Source: Halpernia frigidisoli (GTDB lineage: Bacteria; Bacteroidota; Bacteroidia; Flavobacteriales; Weeksellaceae). From it: a DNA stretch of 64,000 bases. Positions 1 through 6,705 of this stretch are shown in pieces. Location: the NCBI RefSeq assembly GCF_900113805.1, contig NZ_FOQT01000002.1:186001-250000 (forward strand). The letters run 5' to 3'. The notes under the pieces are model-generated. The model made no database searches. It was not told where the DNA came from and was given only the letters and a program-made list of their open reading frames with translations. The position numbers and the translations under genes were made by a program. How positions within the stretch are numbered: position 1 is the first letter of the stretch; the number at the start of each line of letters is the position of its first letter.

Positions 1-296
1 ACCAAAGCTATTTTTTGATTATTAGAGCTGTGTGGATGAGAATTATTGTCACTTGGTACGCCGTGAGTTGCCCATCTTGTGTGACCCATTCCCGTATGTG
101 AAATACCTTTTAAATCACCAGAAATTTTAACAAGATCTTCAACTTTGCCTTTTGTTTTAGCTGTGTGAAGTTTTTTTTGTTCATCTTCAACAACTATACC
201 CGCACTGTCGTATCCTCTATATTCAAGCCTTCTAAGACCGTTGATAACGATATTATATGAGTCCTGAAAACCTGTGTAACCTACTATTCCACACAT
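1..296 (-). CDS. glmS: Glutamine-fructose-6-phosphate aminotransferase, N-terminal part (truncated by window edge)
   Basis: Only the first ~98 codons are in the window; the gene runs off the left edge. The protein begins MCGIVGYTG, where Cys2 is the catalytic nucleophile of the class II glutamine amidotransferase domain, followed by RLEYRGYDSAG and HTRWATHG, which are characteristic of GlmS. The enzyme makes glucosamine-6-phosphate from fructose-6-phosphate and glutamine, the entry to UDP-GlcNAc, which is the precursor for much of the amino-sugar chemistry encoded further right. It lies 13 bases downstream of the DUF4270 gene on the same strand and is probably co-transcribed with it. The initiating Cys requires ATG at 296, since the methionine must be removed directly before Cys. 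Confidence 0.95.
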   Translation of the reverse strand, partial: MCGIVGYTGFQDSYNIVINGLRRLEYRGYDSAGIVVEDEQKKLHTAKTKGKVEDLVKISGDLKGISHTGMGHTRWATHGVPSDNNSHPHSSNNQKIAL

Positions 297-309
297 ATTA
301 TTCTATTTT

Positions 310-1899
310 TTATTGTTTTGATGTATATATTATTCTTAACTGTGCGCGCTTGTCTGAAGCAGGATCAGATCCCACTAAAACTACAGCGTTTGGTGTGTAA
401 GCACGATCATTGAAATTTTGACCGTAAGGTAAAAACTGTGGATAAAGTATGGGTGCTAAACCAACGTATTGTCCAGAAGATAAATCTCTTAGATAATCAC
501 CTACATTTAAAATAAGGTCTTTATTCGGTGCGCCGGTCTCAATGATATCTTTTACAGTTTTTGTAAGATCAATATCATAATATGCAGGATTTGAATAGAG
601 ATTATTCACTGTGAACACACTGAAATTAGGATTTGAAGAATACGTTGAAAATTCTTTTAGAAAAGTCCCCACATCTTTTTGCTGAATTAAAAATCTTTTG
701 GGTTTTTTAAAATTATTAGTCCAGGATGCATCCGTGTATAACCTTATCTTGGCAGACAAAATACCAGCTTTCTGATTTAAATATAAATTTCTGAGTGATG
801 TGATAGTTAAATCTGGAATTTTTAAACCAATACCAGGTCCTCCCATTCCCTGTGGAAATAATTTTTTATCACCAAATAGAGGATTTGAAGTTGCCAAAGC
901 ACTTGCAACGGCAGTTCCGCTTCTGTTATAATCCACTTTTTGGTAATGAACATTGTTCGCACCCAAGTCTAGAGAAACAGTACTCTGAGGTCTGGTAGTT
1001 GTACCGCCTGCAACAAGATCATTTTTATAATAGATCTGTAGTGTAATTTCGTTTGGATTAAATTTAAATAAATAACCATCATTTTCTGCTACGGATATTT
1101 TTAAACCTTTAAAATATCTAATAAATGTTGAAACATCACCTAACTCCGAAGATCCGGATTTAGCTACAATTTTACTTTGAAAAAAAGCTGCATCTAAAGG
1201 AATTCTTAATGAAGCAGTTCGGTCAACCAAAACAGAGTTATCACTGTTCTTTTTAATATTCACGGAAGTAATATCTCCGTTAAATACTTTTGAACCGATC
1301 AGCGCGCCTTCTGCAAAATTCATATTAGAAAAAAGTTTAGTCTGATTTGATCCCATAAAATCATTTACCTCATTGACATTGATCGTAAGATTTGTTTTAC
1401 CTCCAATCTTTGTTCTTCCATATTTCAAACTAATTGGATAAGTGTTGACGACCTTTGTAGAAAGTACATTTCCATCTGGATAATTAAAACTTGTATTTGT
1501 TGTAGTTTTAATAGAATCTGCGGAAAATTGAGGTTTAATGGTAACAATGACAGAATCAACTGTAGCATTTGTTCCAAAAGTAAGAGGATAAGTTGGCAGT
1601 CTTAACTGCGTAAAATAGGAAGATTTCTGAACGCCAAATTGTGGGACATTAAATGCACCAAGAACAACTGAATCCAACACTTTGCTAGCACCAATTTGAA
1701 ACCCATCTGTTCTTACCGTGTCATTATGAGAAATATTATAGGCTGTAAGATCATTTAAAACCACGCCATCCTGTGCCGCTCCGGGCTGAAAAAATTGCGC
1801 ACCGAGATTATCAGCGTCAGATTCACAATTTATAAGCAACAGACTGCCCATAATTGCAAATAATGAAATCTGCAACAGTCTTTGAATTTTTTTAGTCAT
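310..1899 (-). CDS. DUF4270-family lipoprotein
   Basis: A 529-residue secreted protein with a lipoprotein signal peptide: basic start (MTKKIQR), a hydrophobic stretch and a lipobox ending at Cys25 (LLINC). The rest is beta-rich and shows the usual look of the Bacteroidota DUF4270 family: an N-terminal 'NLGAQFFQPG' type segment, an internal 'VDSVIVTIKP' strand and a C-terminal 'KRAQLRIIYT' end. No catalytic residues are recognisable and the family has no established biochemical role. It lies between a glycogen-synthase-like gene (14 bases upstream) and glmS (13 bases downstream), an arrangement common in flavobacteria, so it probably shares their mRNA. Family assignment is by recognition of sequence style and context, not by a profile search. 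Confidence 0.75.
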   Translation of the reverse strand: MTKKIQRLLQISLFAIMGSLLLINCESDADNLGAQFFQPGAAQDGVVLNDLTAYNISHNDTVRTDGFQIGASKVLDSVVLGAFNVPQFGVQKSSYFTQLRLPTYPLTFGTNATVDSVIVTIKPQFSADSIKTTTNTSFNYPDGNVLSTKVVNTYPISLKYGRTKIGGKTNLTINVNEVNDFMGSNQTKLFSNMNFAEGALIGSKVFNGDITSVNIKKNSDNSVLVDRTASLRIPLDAAFFQSKIVAKSGSSELGDVSTFIRYFKGLKISVAENDGYLFKFNPNEITLQIYYKNDLVAGGTTTRPQSTVSLDLGANNVHYQKVDYNRSGTAVASALATSNPLFGDKKLFPQGMGGPGIGLKIPDLTITSLRNLYLNQKAGILSAKIRLYTDASWTNNFKKPKRFLIQQKDVGTFLKEFSTYSSNPNFSVFTVNNLYSNPAYYDIDLTKTVKDIIETGAPNKDLILNVGDYLRDLSSGQYVGLAPILYPQFLPYGQNFNDRAYTPNAVVLVGSDPASDKRAQLRIIYTSKQ

Positions 1900-1913
1900 T
1901 TATTTAAATTCTA

Positions 1914-2684
1914 TTAGTAAATTTTATTGAAAGAATCAGAGCCTAAATATTCTGATTTTTGAACGGTTGTAGAGTTAAATTTCTCATCAAGGTCACCCTC
2001 TAAAAATTCGTCGCCTTTTAAGACAACATCTACAAACTCTACACTTTCCAGCAGAAAGGTTTCTGAACTTGGATTTTCTAGAGACGTAAAATTTGATATA
2101 TTATCAAATCTTAGTTTTTCCTCTATATTATTACTGAAAGGCACTTTGTCTTCATTATACAAAGACATAACGATTTTAGTATCGTTGAAATAGGAGTCTT
2201 TTTTGTAAAAAGTTTTTAAATAAATTGGAATAAACGCAGACATCCAGCCATTTAAGTGAATAACATCCGGAACCCAGTTTAATTTTTTTATTGTTTCTAT
2301 CACACCTCTTGCAAAGAATATGGCGCGTTCATCATTATCTTCGAAAAAAGATGTTTCATCATCTCCGTAATAATGTTTTCTTTTAAAATATTCATCATTG
2401 TCGATGAAATAAACCTGAAGTCTCTCTCCGGGCAGGGAAGCCACTTTTATAATCAAAGGTTGATCCAGATCATTGATGATAATGTTCATTCCAGAAAGTC
2501 TTATCACTTCGTGAAGCTGAAACTTTCTCTCACTGATACTGCCAAATCGGGGCATGAAAACGCGAACGTCATTACCTGCCTGATGCATCTTCAATGCCAT
2601 CTTATTTACCATAGTTCCCATATTGCTGTCTTCCTGATAAGGGTGCAACTCTGTGGTTACGTATAGTATTTTCTTATTCTGCAT
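1914..2684 (-). CDS. Short glycogen/starch synthase-like protein (GT5 N-terminal domain only)
   Basis: This 256-residue protein opens with KILYVTTELHPYQEDSNMG and carries RVFMPRFGSI and DVIHLNGWMSAFIP, matching the N-terminal ADP/UDP-glucose synthase domain of GT5 enzymes. In full-length GlgA (~480 residues) the opening reads xSEAxPxxKxGGLxDV; here the region is altered (EDSNMGTMV) and the whole C-terminal nucleotide-binding Rossmann domain is missing. The protein is therefore unlikely to be an ordinary glycogen synthase. The reading frame is intact and short homologues of this kind occur in other flavobacteria as I recall, so it is not an obvious pseudogene. It is the first gene of a probable operon with the DUF4270 lipoprotein and glmS, and is divergent from panC. 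Confidence 0.75.
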   Translation of the reverse strand: MQNKKILYVTTELHPYQEDSNMGTMVNKMALKMHQAGNDVRVFMPRFGSISERKFQLHEVIRLSGMNIIINDLDQPLIIKVASLPGERLQVYFIDNDEYFKRKHYYGDDETSFFEDNDERAIFFARGVIETIKKLNWVPDVIHLNGWMSAFIPIYLKTFYKKDSYFNDTKIVMSLYNEDKVPFSNNIEEKLRFDNISNFTSLENPSSETFLLESVEFVDVVLKGDEFLEGDLDEKFNSTTVQKSEYLGSDSFNKIY

Positions 2685-2706
2685 ATTATTTTTGTAGTTA
2701 CTTCCT

Positions 2707-2726
2707 AGCAGGAGCGTCCTCCGGCT
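2707..2726 (-). promoter_or_regulatory. GC-rich hairpin in the 5' leader of the glycogen-synthase-like gene
   Basis: On the minus strand the bases read AGC-C-GGAG-GACG-CTCC-T-GCT, a stem of seven pairs with one C/T mismatch and a GACG loop. It lies about 22 bases upstream of the start codon at 2684 and inside the short leader predicted from the promoter at 2735-2742. It stands out as a GC-rich island in a very AT-rich gap. It could act on translation or message stability; the role is inferred. Confidence 0.35.
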
Positions 2727-2734
2727 TTAGTTTG

Positions 2735-2742
2735 CAAAATTA
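2735..2742 (-). promoter_or_regulatory. Putative Bacteroidota -7 promoter element for the glycogen-synthase-like/DUF4270/glmS operon
   Basis: TAATTTTG on the minus strand fits the TAnnTTTG consensus exactly. Transcription would start near 2728, giving a leader of about 44 bases. No clear -33 TTG is seen. Confidence 0.45.
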
Positions 2743-2895
2743 CGAAAATTTAGAATAATAAATTTTATTTAACATTTATTTAATACAAAGGCACTTGCAG
2801 CGCGCTTTATAATAAAAACATCTAAATTAATTTCAAATTAAAGACCCTAATTTTATTTATATTTTTTTTTTAATTTTACAACAAACAATAAAGCC

Positions 2896-3744
2896 ATGGA
2901 GATTTTAAAAAATAAGACCACGCTGCTGAATTACATAGAGCGACAAAAAGAAATGGGGAAAAAAATCGGTTTTGCGCCCACGATGGGAGCACTTCATGAA
3001 GGTCATTTATCTCTTTACAAAGCAGCAAAAGACGAAAATGATCTCGTGATCTCATCGATATTTGTTAATCCCACGCAGTTTGACAATTCAAATGATCTGG
3101 AAAAATATCCCCGAACTTTAGAATTTGATTTAAAAAAGCTTGAAGATTCTAAAGATGTTGATGCTGTTTATATTCCTCAGCTTAAAGATATGTACCCAAA
3201 CGGCGCAGAAAGTAAGCATTACGATTTTGATGGATTAGAAAACGAAATGGAAGGCAAATACCGAAAAGGACATTTTGATGGTGTGGGAACGATAGTGGAA
3301 GAACTTTTTCGTCAGGTACGTCCGGATCAGGCTTATTTTGGGGAAAAAGATTTTCAGCAGCTTGCTATTATAAAAAAACTGGTGCAAAAATTAAAGTTAC
3401 CTATAAAAGTTCATGGCGTTCCTATTTTTAGAAATGAAAACGGCCTCGCACTAAGCTCAAGAAATGAAAGACTAACCTCTCATCAAAAAAAGGAGGCAGA
3501 ATTATTAAATAAAACTTTAATCCAGGTTAATGATTGGTTCAGGGTTATTACTGTGCAGGAAATTAATGAAAGAGTAAAAGAAATTTTTATGAAAGCCAAT
3601 GGAATGGAACTGGAATATTTTATTATTGCTGATGAGAAAACTTTAAAGGAAACAGACTTTTTTTATAAAGATAAAAATTACCGTGCTTTTTTAGTAGTGA
3701 ATTTGGGCGATGTAAGATTGATTGATAACAAACATCTCGATTGA
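2896..3744 (+). CDS. panC: Pantothenate synthetase (pantoate-beta-alanine ligase)
   Basis: A 282-residue enzyme of normal family length that joins D-pantoate and beta-alanine using ATP, the last step to pantothenate (vitamin B5, coenzyme A precursor). Family motifs are clear: PTMGALHEGHLSL near residue 28 (the HIGH-type ATP motif), SIFVNPTQF, YFGEKDFQQLAII, and LALSSRNERL, the KMSKS-equivalent loop. The ATG at 2896 places the HIGH-type motif at the usual distance from the N-terminus. The gene is alone on the plus strand, divergent from the glycogen-synthase-like operon, and ends in a strong hairpin terminator. Confidence 0.96.
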   Translation: MEILKNKTTLLNYIERQKEMGKKIGFAPTMGALHEGHLSLYKAAKDENDLVISSIFVNPTQFDNSNDLEKYPRTLEFDLKKLEDSKDVDAVYIPQLKDMYPNGAESKHYDFDGLENEMEGKYRKGHFDGVGTIVEELFRQVRPDQAYFGEKDFQQLAIIKKLVQKLKLPIKVHGVPIFRNENGLALSSRNERLTSHQKKEAELLNKTLIQVNDWFRVITVQEINERVKEIFMKANGMELEYFIIADEKTLKETDFFYKDKNYRAFLVVNLGDVRLIDNKHLD

Positions 3745-3762
3745 TCAGAATGTAAGAAACTC

Positions 3763-3792
3763 AAAAGCTTTCCTTTTAGGAGAAAGCTTTTA
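3763..3792 (+). terminator. Rho-independent terminator after panC
   Basis: A perfect 10-bp stem AAAAGCTTTC / GAAAGCTTTT separated by a nine-base loop, with the T-run formed by the right arm. It starts 18 bases after the panC stop codon. Confidence 0.75.
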
Positions 3793-3839
3793 ATAACCAA
3801 ATCACTAAATATTATGAAATTTACTGTGAAGTAAATTTG

Positions 3840-3912
3840 TGACCCGACTGGGATTCGAACCCAGGACCCATACATTAAAAGTGTATTGCTCTACCAGCTG
3901 AGCTATCGAGTC
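3840..3912 (-). tRNA. tRNA-Lys (anticodon TTT), copy 2
   Basis: Minus-strand cloverleaf with acceptor GACTCGA pairing TCGGGTC, D-loop AGCTCAGCTGGTAGAGC, anticodon stem ATACA/TGTAT with loop CTTTTAA (anticodon TTT), and T-arm GGGTTCGAATCCC. The discriminator is A and CCA is not encoded. Its 72 bases from acceptor to acceptor are identical to the copy at 4115-4186. Confidence 0.97.
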
Positions 3913-3990
3913 GGTCTTTATAAATGAGTAATAATTAATCTCAAATTAGTAATTACCCATTAATTATTACTAATTGCTTATGCGATTCTG

Positions 3991-4074
3991 TGCCTGCGAC
4001 TGGACTCGAACCAGCACATCCTTTAGGAAACCACCCCCTCAAGATGGCGTGTCTACCAATTTCACCACACAGGC
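3991..4074 (-). tRNA. tRNA-Leu (anticodon GAG)
   Basis: Minus-strand class II tRNA of 84 bases with acceptor GCCTGTG pairing CGCAGGC, anticodon stem CCATC/GGTGG with loop TTGAGGG (anticodon GAG), a long variable arm and T-arm TGGTTCGAGTCCA. The discriminator is A and CCA is not encoded. It lies between two identical tRNA-Lys genes. Confidence 0.96.
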
Positions 4075-4113
4075 AAAAAAAATCCGTATTGTCTACGGAA
4101 CTTTTCTGTTTTG

Positions 4114-4186
4114 TGACCCGACTGGGATTCGAACCCAGGACCCATACATTAAAAGTGTATTGCTCTACCAGCTGAGCTATCGAGTC
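4114..4186 (-). tRNA. tRNA-Lys (anticodon TTT), copy 1
   Basis: First gene of the minus-strand Lys-Leu-Lys cluster. It has the same cloverleaf as the copy at 3840-3912, with loop CTTTTAA giving anticodon TTT and an A discriminator. Transcription probably comes from the promoter at 4225-4254. Confidence 0.97.
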
Positions 4187-4224
4187 TTTATCTTCTAGCA
4201 TTTGATGCTGTTAATAAAGTGGTG

Positions 4225-4254
4225 CAAAGATAAGAGTTTTTTTAAAATCTCAAA
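4225..4254 (-). promoter_or_regulatory. Promoter of the tRNA Lys-Leu-Lys cluster
   Basis: Minus strand: TTTTG, an 18-base spacer, then TATCTTTG. This matches both the -33 (TTG) and -7 (TAnnTTTG) Bacteroidota boxes with near-canonical spacing, the best two-box promoter I found in the window. The start site would be near 4219, about 33 bases before the first tRNA. Confidence 0.6.
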
Positions 4255-4285
4255 ATTTTTTAAGTAATTTGTGCAAAATAAAAAC

Positions 4286-4801
4286 ATGATTATTTCCCTA
4301 CTCGGCTACATGGGTTCTGGTAAGACACACATTTCCAAAAATTTAAGCAAAAAATTGAATTATAAATTAATTGATTTAGATGCCGAAATAATGCAAAAAA
4401 ATCAAAAAAGTATCCCGGAAATCTTCGCTGATCAGGGTGAAATCTTCTTTCGAAAGCAGGAAAAAGAAATTTTAGAAGAAATTTTGGAGCAAAAAGAGGC
4501 TATTATCCTCAGTCTTGGTGGCGGAACGCCCGCCTATTATAACAATATTGATCTGATAAATCAAAAATCGATAAGTGTATTTTTACGAACCAATATTTCA
4601 ACTTTGGTAGAAAGATTGATCAGCGAAAAATCTACACGGCCAATAATTGCAAATATTCCGGAAGATGAACTTCCGGAATATATCGCAAAACATTTGTTTG
4701 AAAGAAATTTTTATTACAACCAATCAAAATTTACTGTTTCAACAGATGGTAGATTTGCAGAAGAAATCACAGAAGAAATTAAAAATTTAATCTTCGTCTG
4801 A
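4286..4801 (+). CDS. aroK: Shikimate kinase
   Basis: The 171-residue enzyme phosphorylates shikimate at O3 in the aromatic amino acid pathway. It has the P-loop GYMGSGKT at residues 7-14, the shikimate-binding LIDLDAEI near residue 30, FFRKQE near 55, the GGGTP glycine motif, and the lid arginine in STRPI. An in-frame GTG lies 15 bases upstream (4271), but the ATG at 4286 (MIISLLGYMGSGKT) gives the usual short lead to the P-loop and is preferred. The 3' end overlaps the convergent S4-domain gene by 15 bases. Confidence 0.94.
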   Translation: MIISLLGYMGSGKTHISKNLSKKLNYKLIDLDAEIMQKNQKSIPEIFADQGEIFFRKQEKEILEEILEQKEAIILSLGGGTPAYYNNIDLINQKSISVFLRTNISTLVERLISEKSTRPIIANIPEDELPEYIAKHLFERNFYYNQSKFTVSTDGRFAEEITEEIKNLIFV

Positions 4802-5212
4802 TTTTGGAACTTTAAAAAAGTTGTCCCAGTCATCTACTTCATCGTCGTCTGTTTCAAGATAGCCGTCCATTTCACGGCGGTCTTTTTTGGTAGGTCTTCC
4901 TTCGCCTTTATTCCGGTAATAATTCTGGCTATCCTGTCTTGCAGCTAAAAGATCGAGTTGCTCTTTCGAAGTGATATCTCTGATGTGTAATGGAACTAAT
5001 TTCGCACCCATCCGACTTTTTGGGATCTCCAAAACTTTAATTTTATAATCAATCTGGTTTTTTCTGATCGTGATCTCGTCACCGATTTTTACTTCTTTAG
5101 AAGTTTTTACTTTGTTGTCGCCTATGGAAACCCGATTTTTCTTAATTTCATCCGACGCCAATGTCCGGGTTTTGTAAAATCTGATGCTCCATAAAAACTT
5201 ATCTATTCTCAT
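4787..5212 (-). CDS. S4-domain RNA-binding protein (Hsp15/HslR family)
   Basis: A 141-residue basic protein beginning MRIDKFLWSIRFYKTRTLA, the standard S4 RNA-binding domain opening of the Hsp15 family, with the second helix and sheet through VKIGDEITIRKN. In E. coli, Hsp15 binds free 50S subunits carrying stalled nascent chains. After residue ~85 comes a charged tail (GEGRPTKKDRREMDGY, then an acidic DDDEVDDWD), as in many Bacteroidota members. It converges on aroK with overlapping 3' ends and is transcribed away from the lipoprotein gene at 5270. Confidence 0.85.
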   Translation of the reverse strand: MRIDKFLWSIRFYKTRTLASDEIKKNRVSIGDNKVKTSKEVKIGDEITIRKNQIDYKIKVLEIPKSRMGAKLVPLHIRDITSKEQLDLLAARQDSQNYYRNKGEGRPTKKDRREMDGYLETDDDEVDDWDNFFKVPKSDED

Positions 5213-5222
5213 ATCTTTTTTT

Positions 5223-5230
5223 TACTTTTG
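5223..5230 (+). promoter_or_regulatory. Putative -7 promoter element for the FKBP-like lipoprotein gene
   Basis: TACTTTTG fits TAnnTTTG exactly and lies 40 bases before the ATG at 5270, giving a leader of about 33 bases. Confidence 0.45.
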
Positions 5231-5269
5231 CTGAATTAAATATTTAAGCAATTTAATCATTAAATTAAA

Positions 5270-6004
5270 ATGAAAAAAATAATATTCAGTTTTGCAATTA
5301 TTAGTCTTGCACTTTCTTCCTGCAAAAATGATTCTACAGAAACACCAGTTACTGCAACGGTCTATGATGCTGCAACACAAAATAAATATGATGATCAGGC
5401 CGCTGTAAAATTTCTCAATGATTATTTTTTAGATGCCCGCGGTAATATTAAGCCTTTCACAACAACAGATGTACCGAGCGCTACCAACGTAAAACTTGCA
5501 GATTTAAATCCTGTGACTTTACCCTCTGGCGTAATTTATATAATGAGAGCTGGCGCACAACCAGCTACAGGCAAAGTAATAGGAAATACTGATGTTATCC
5601 GTTTGCTTTCAAACACGCTGACCTATCAGGCAACGAATATAAATGATGTCGTAACCTTTAACTTTCCTCAAACCTTCCGTAATGGAGTTTCCGGGACTGG
5701 TGTACCAGAAGTTGATCCAACGTATTTTTATGTTAAAAATTCTGTTTTGGCAGCTGCTACAACTGATGCTTCAAAACAAAGAAGTTATTATCAAATAGAA
5801 GGATTTTCAGAAGCTTTACAAAAATTTAAGGCTTATGATATTCCGGATTCTGATAATTACACACTTCAAGGCGTTATAATTGTACCATCTAGAGCAGCTT
5901 TCGGCAAAGATTCACATTTTAATTATACTGGATTTAGCTTAAACGACAGAAGTTTTGTTTTTGATTTTCAGGTATATAAAACTGATACGAGACCAAATCC
6001 TTAA
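5270..6004 (+). CDS. Lipoprotein with degenerate FKBP-like C-terminus
   Basis: A 244-residue protein with signal MKKIIFSFAIISLALSSC, lipidated at Cys18, so anchored in the inner or outer membrane. The end of the protein (LQGVIIVPSRAAFGKDSHF ... SFVFDFQVYKT) follows the layout of FKBP-type prolyl isomerases, where a 'xxIPPxxGYG ... LxFDVELL' ending is usual, and the preceding VTFNFPQTF / GFSEALQKF segments fit the core strands. The typical aromatic active-site residues are not clearly conserved, so isomerase activity is doubtful. It is a single gene on the plus strand, convergent with recO across a 3-base gap. Alternative: a flavobacterial lipoprotein family of unknown function. Confidence 0.55.
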   Translation: MKKIIFSFAIISLALSSCKNDSTETPVTATVYDAATQNKYDDQAAVKFLNDYFLDARGNIKPFTTTDVPSATNVKLADLNPVTLPSGVIYIMRAGAQPATGKVIGNTDVIRLLSNTLTYQATNINDVVTFNFPQTFRNGVSGTGVPEVDPTYFYVKNSVLAAATTDASKQRSYYQIEGFSEALQKFKAYDIPDSDNYTLQGVIIVPSRAAFGKDSHFNYTGFSLNDRSFVFDFQVYKTDTRPNP

Positions 6005-6007
6005 TTC

Positions 6008-6700
6008 TTAATTAAAAATTTCTTTTACTATTTCAAGTGAAACCGGTATTCTGAAATTTTCAAGATGAAACTGATAATAAATAAGCAGAGAATTTAAAAG
6101 TTCTCTGCTTTTATTTTGCGGTATTTTAAAATTATAAATATCCTCGTTTTCCAGAATATTTTTCCAGATTGAAGATATTTCTTCGTCAAAGACTTGATGA
6201 GATAGATTTTCAGTAAAAACACCAGTTTCGATATCCAGATATTTGCCGTCGTTGATCAATGGCGCGAAACCTAAAAACTGAATAATTTTAAATAAAAAAA
6301 GAAGATGGATCTGCTTTTTATCCTGTTTTAAATGGAAAATAAAAAGTTCAATTTCATTATAAATCTTACTTTGACTATTTTCACTTTTTAAAACCTGATT
6401 TAAAAGATCTGAAATAAAAAAAAGTACAGAACTTTTCTTTATATCAAATTCAAAATAATCAGTATCTACGCTTTCAATCTGATTGAGAAGTGGTAAAGCT
6501 GTTGATTTTCTTTTTAAATTAACATCTAAGAAAATTTCTGATAAGGGCGTTAGTAAGAATTTTTTCTTGTTTTTTGAACTATAAATCCCACGGATATAAA
6601 AACTTTCAAACCCTTCATCTGCGGTAAAACAGTGGAGAATTGCGTCATTATCGCCATACTTTAAATAAGATAAAAGGAAACCTTTTTTTTTAGTCATCAA
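6008..6700 (-). CDS. recO: DNA repair protein RecO
   Basis: A 230-residue protein whose N-terminal OB-fold (KKGFLLSYLKYGDNDAILHCFTADEGFESFYIRGI) and following helical part match RecO, the mediator that helps load RecA on SSB-coated single-stranded DNA in the RecFOR pathway. The zinc-binding cysteines present in some RecO proteins are absent. Two adjacent ATG codons allow a start at 6700 or 6697. It is the last gene of a four-gene minus-strand operon, five bases after porZ. Confidence 0.88.
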   Translation of the reverse strand: MMTKKKGFLLSYLKYGDNDAILHCFTADEGFESFYIRGIYSSKNKKKFLLTPLSEIFLDVNLKRKSTALPLLNQIESVDTDYFEFDIKKSSVLFFISDLLNQVLKSENSQSKIYNEIELFIFHLKQDKKQIHLLFLFKIIQFLGFAPLINDGKYLDIETGVFTENLSHQVFDEEISSIWKNILENEDIYNFKIPQNKSRELLNSLLIYYQFHLENFRIPVSLEIVKEIFN

Positions 6701-6705
6701 TGTTT

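Noticed and set aside
3953-4201. Short open frames on both strands across 3953-4201
   Set aside because: They lie over tRNA genes (Leu and Lys), which explain the sequence fully.
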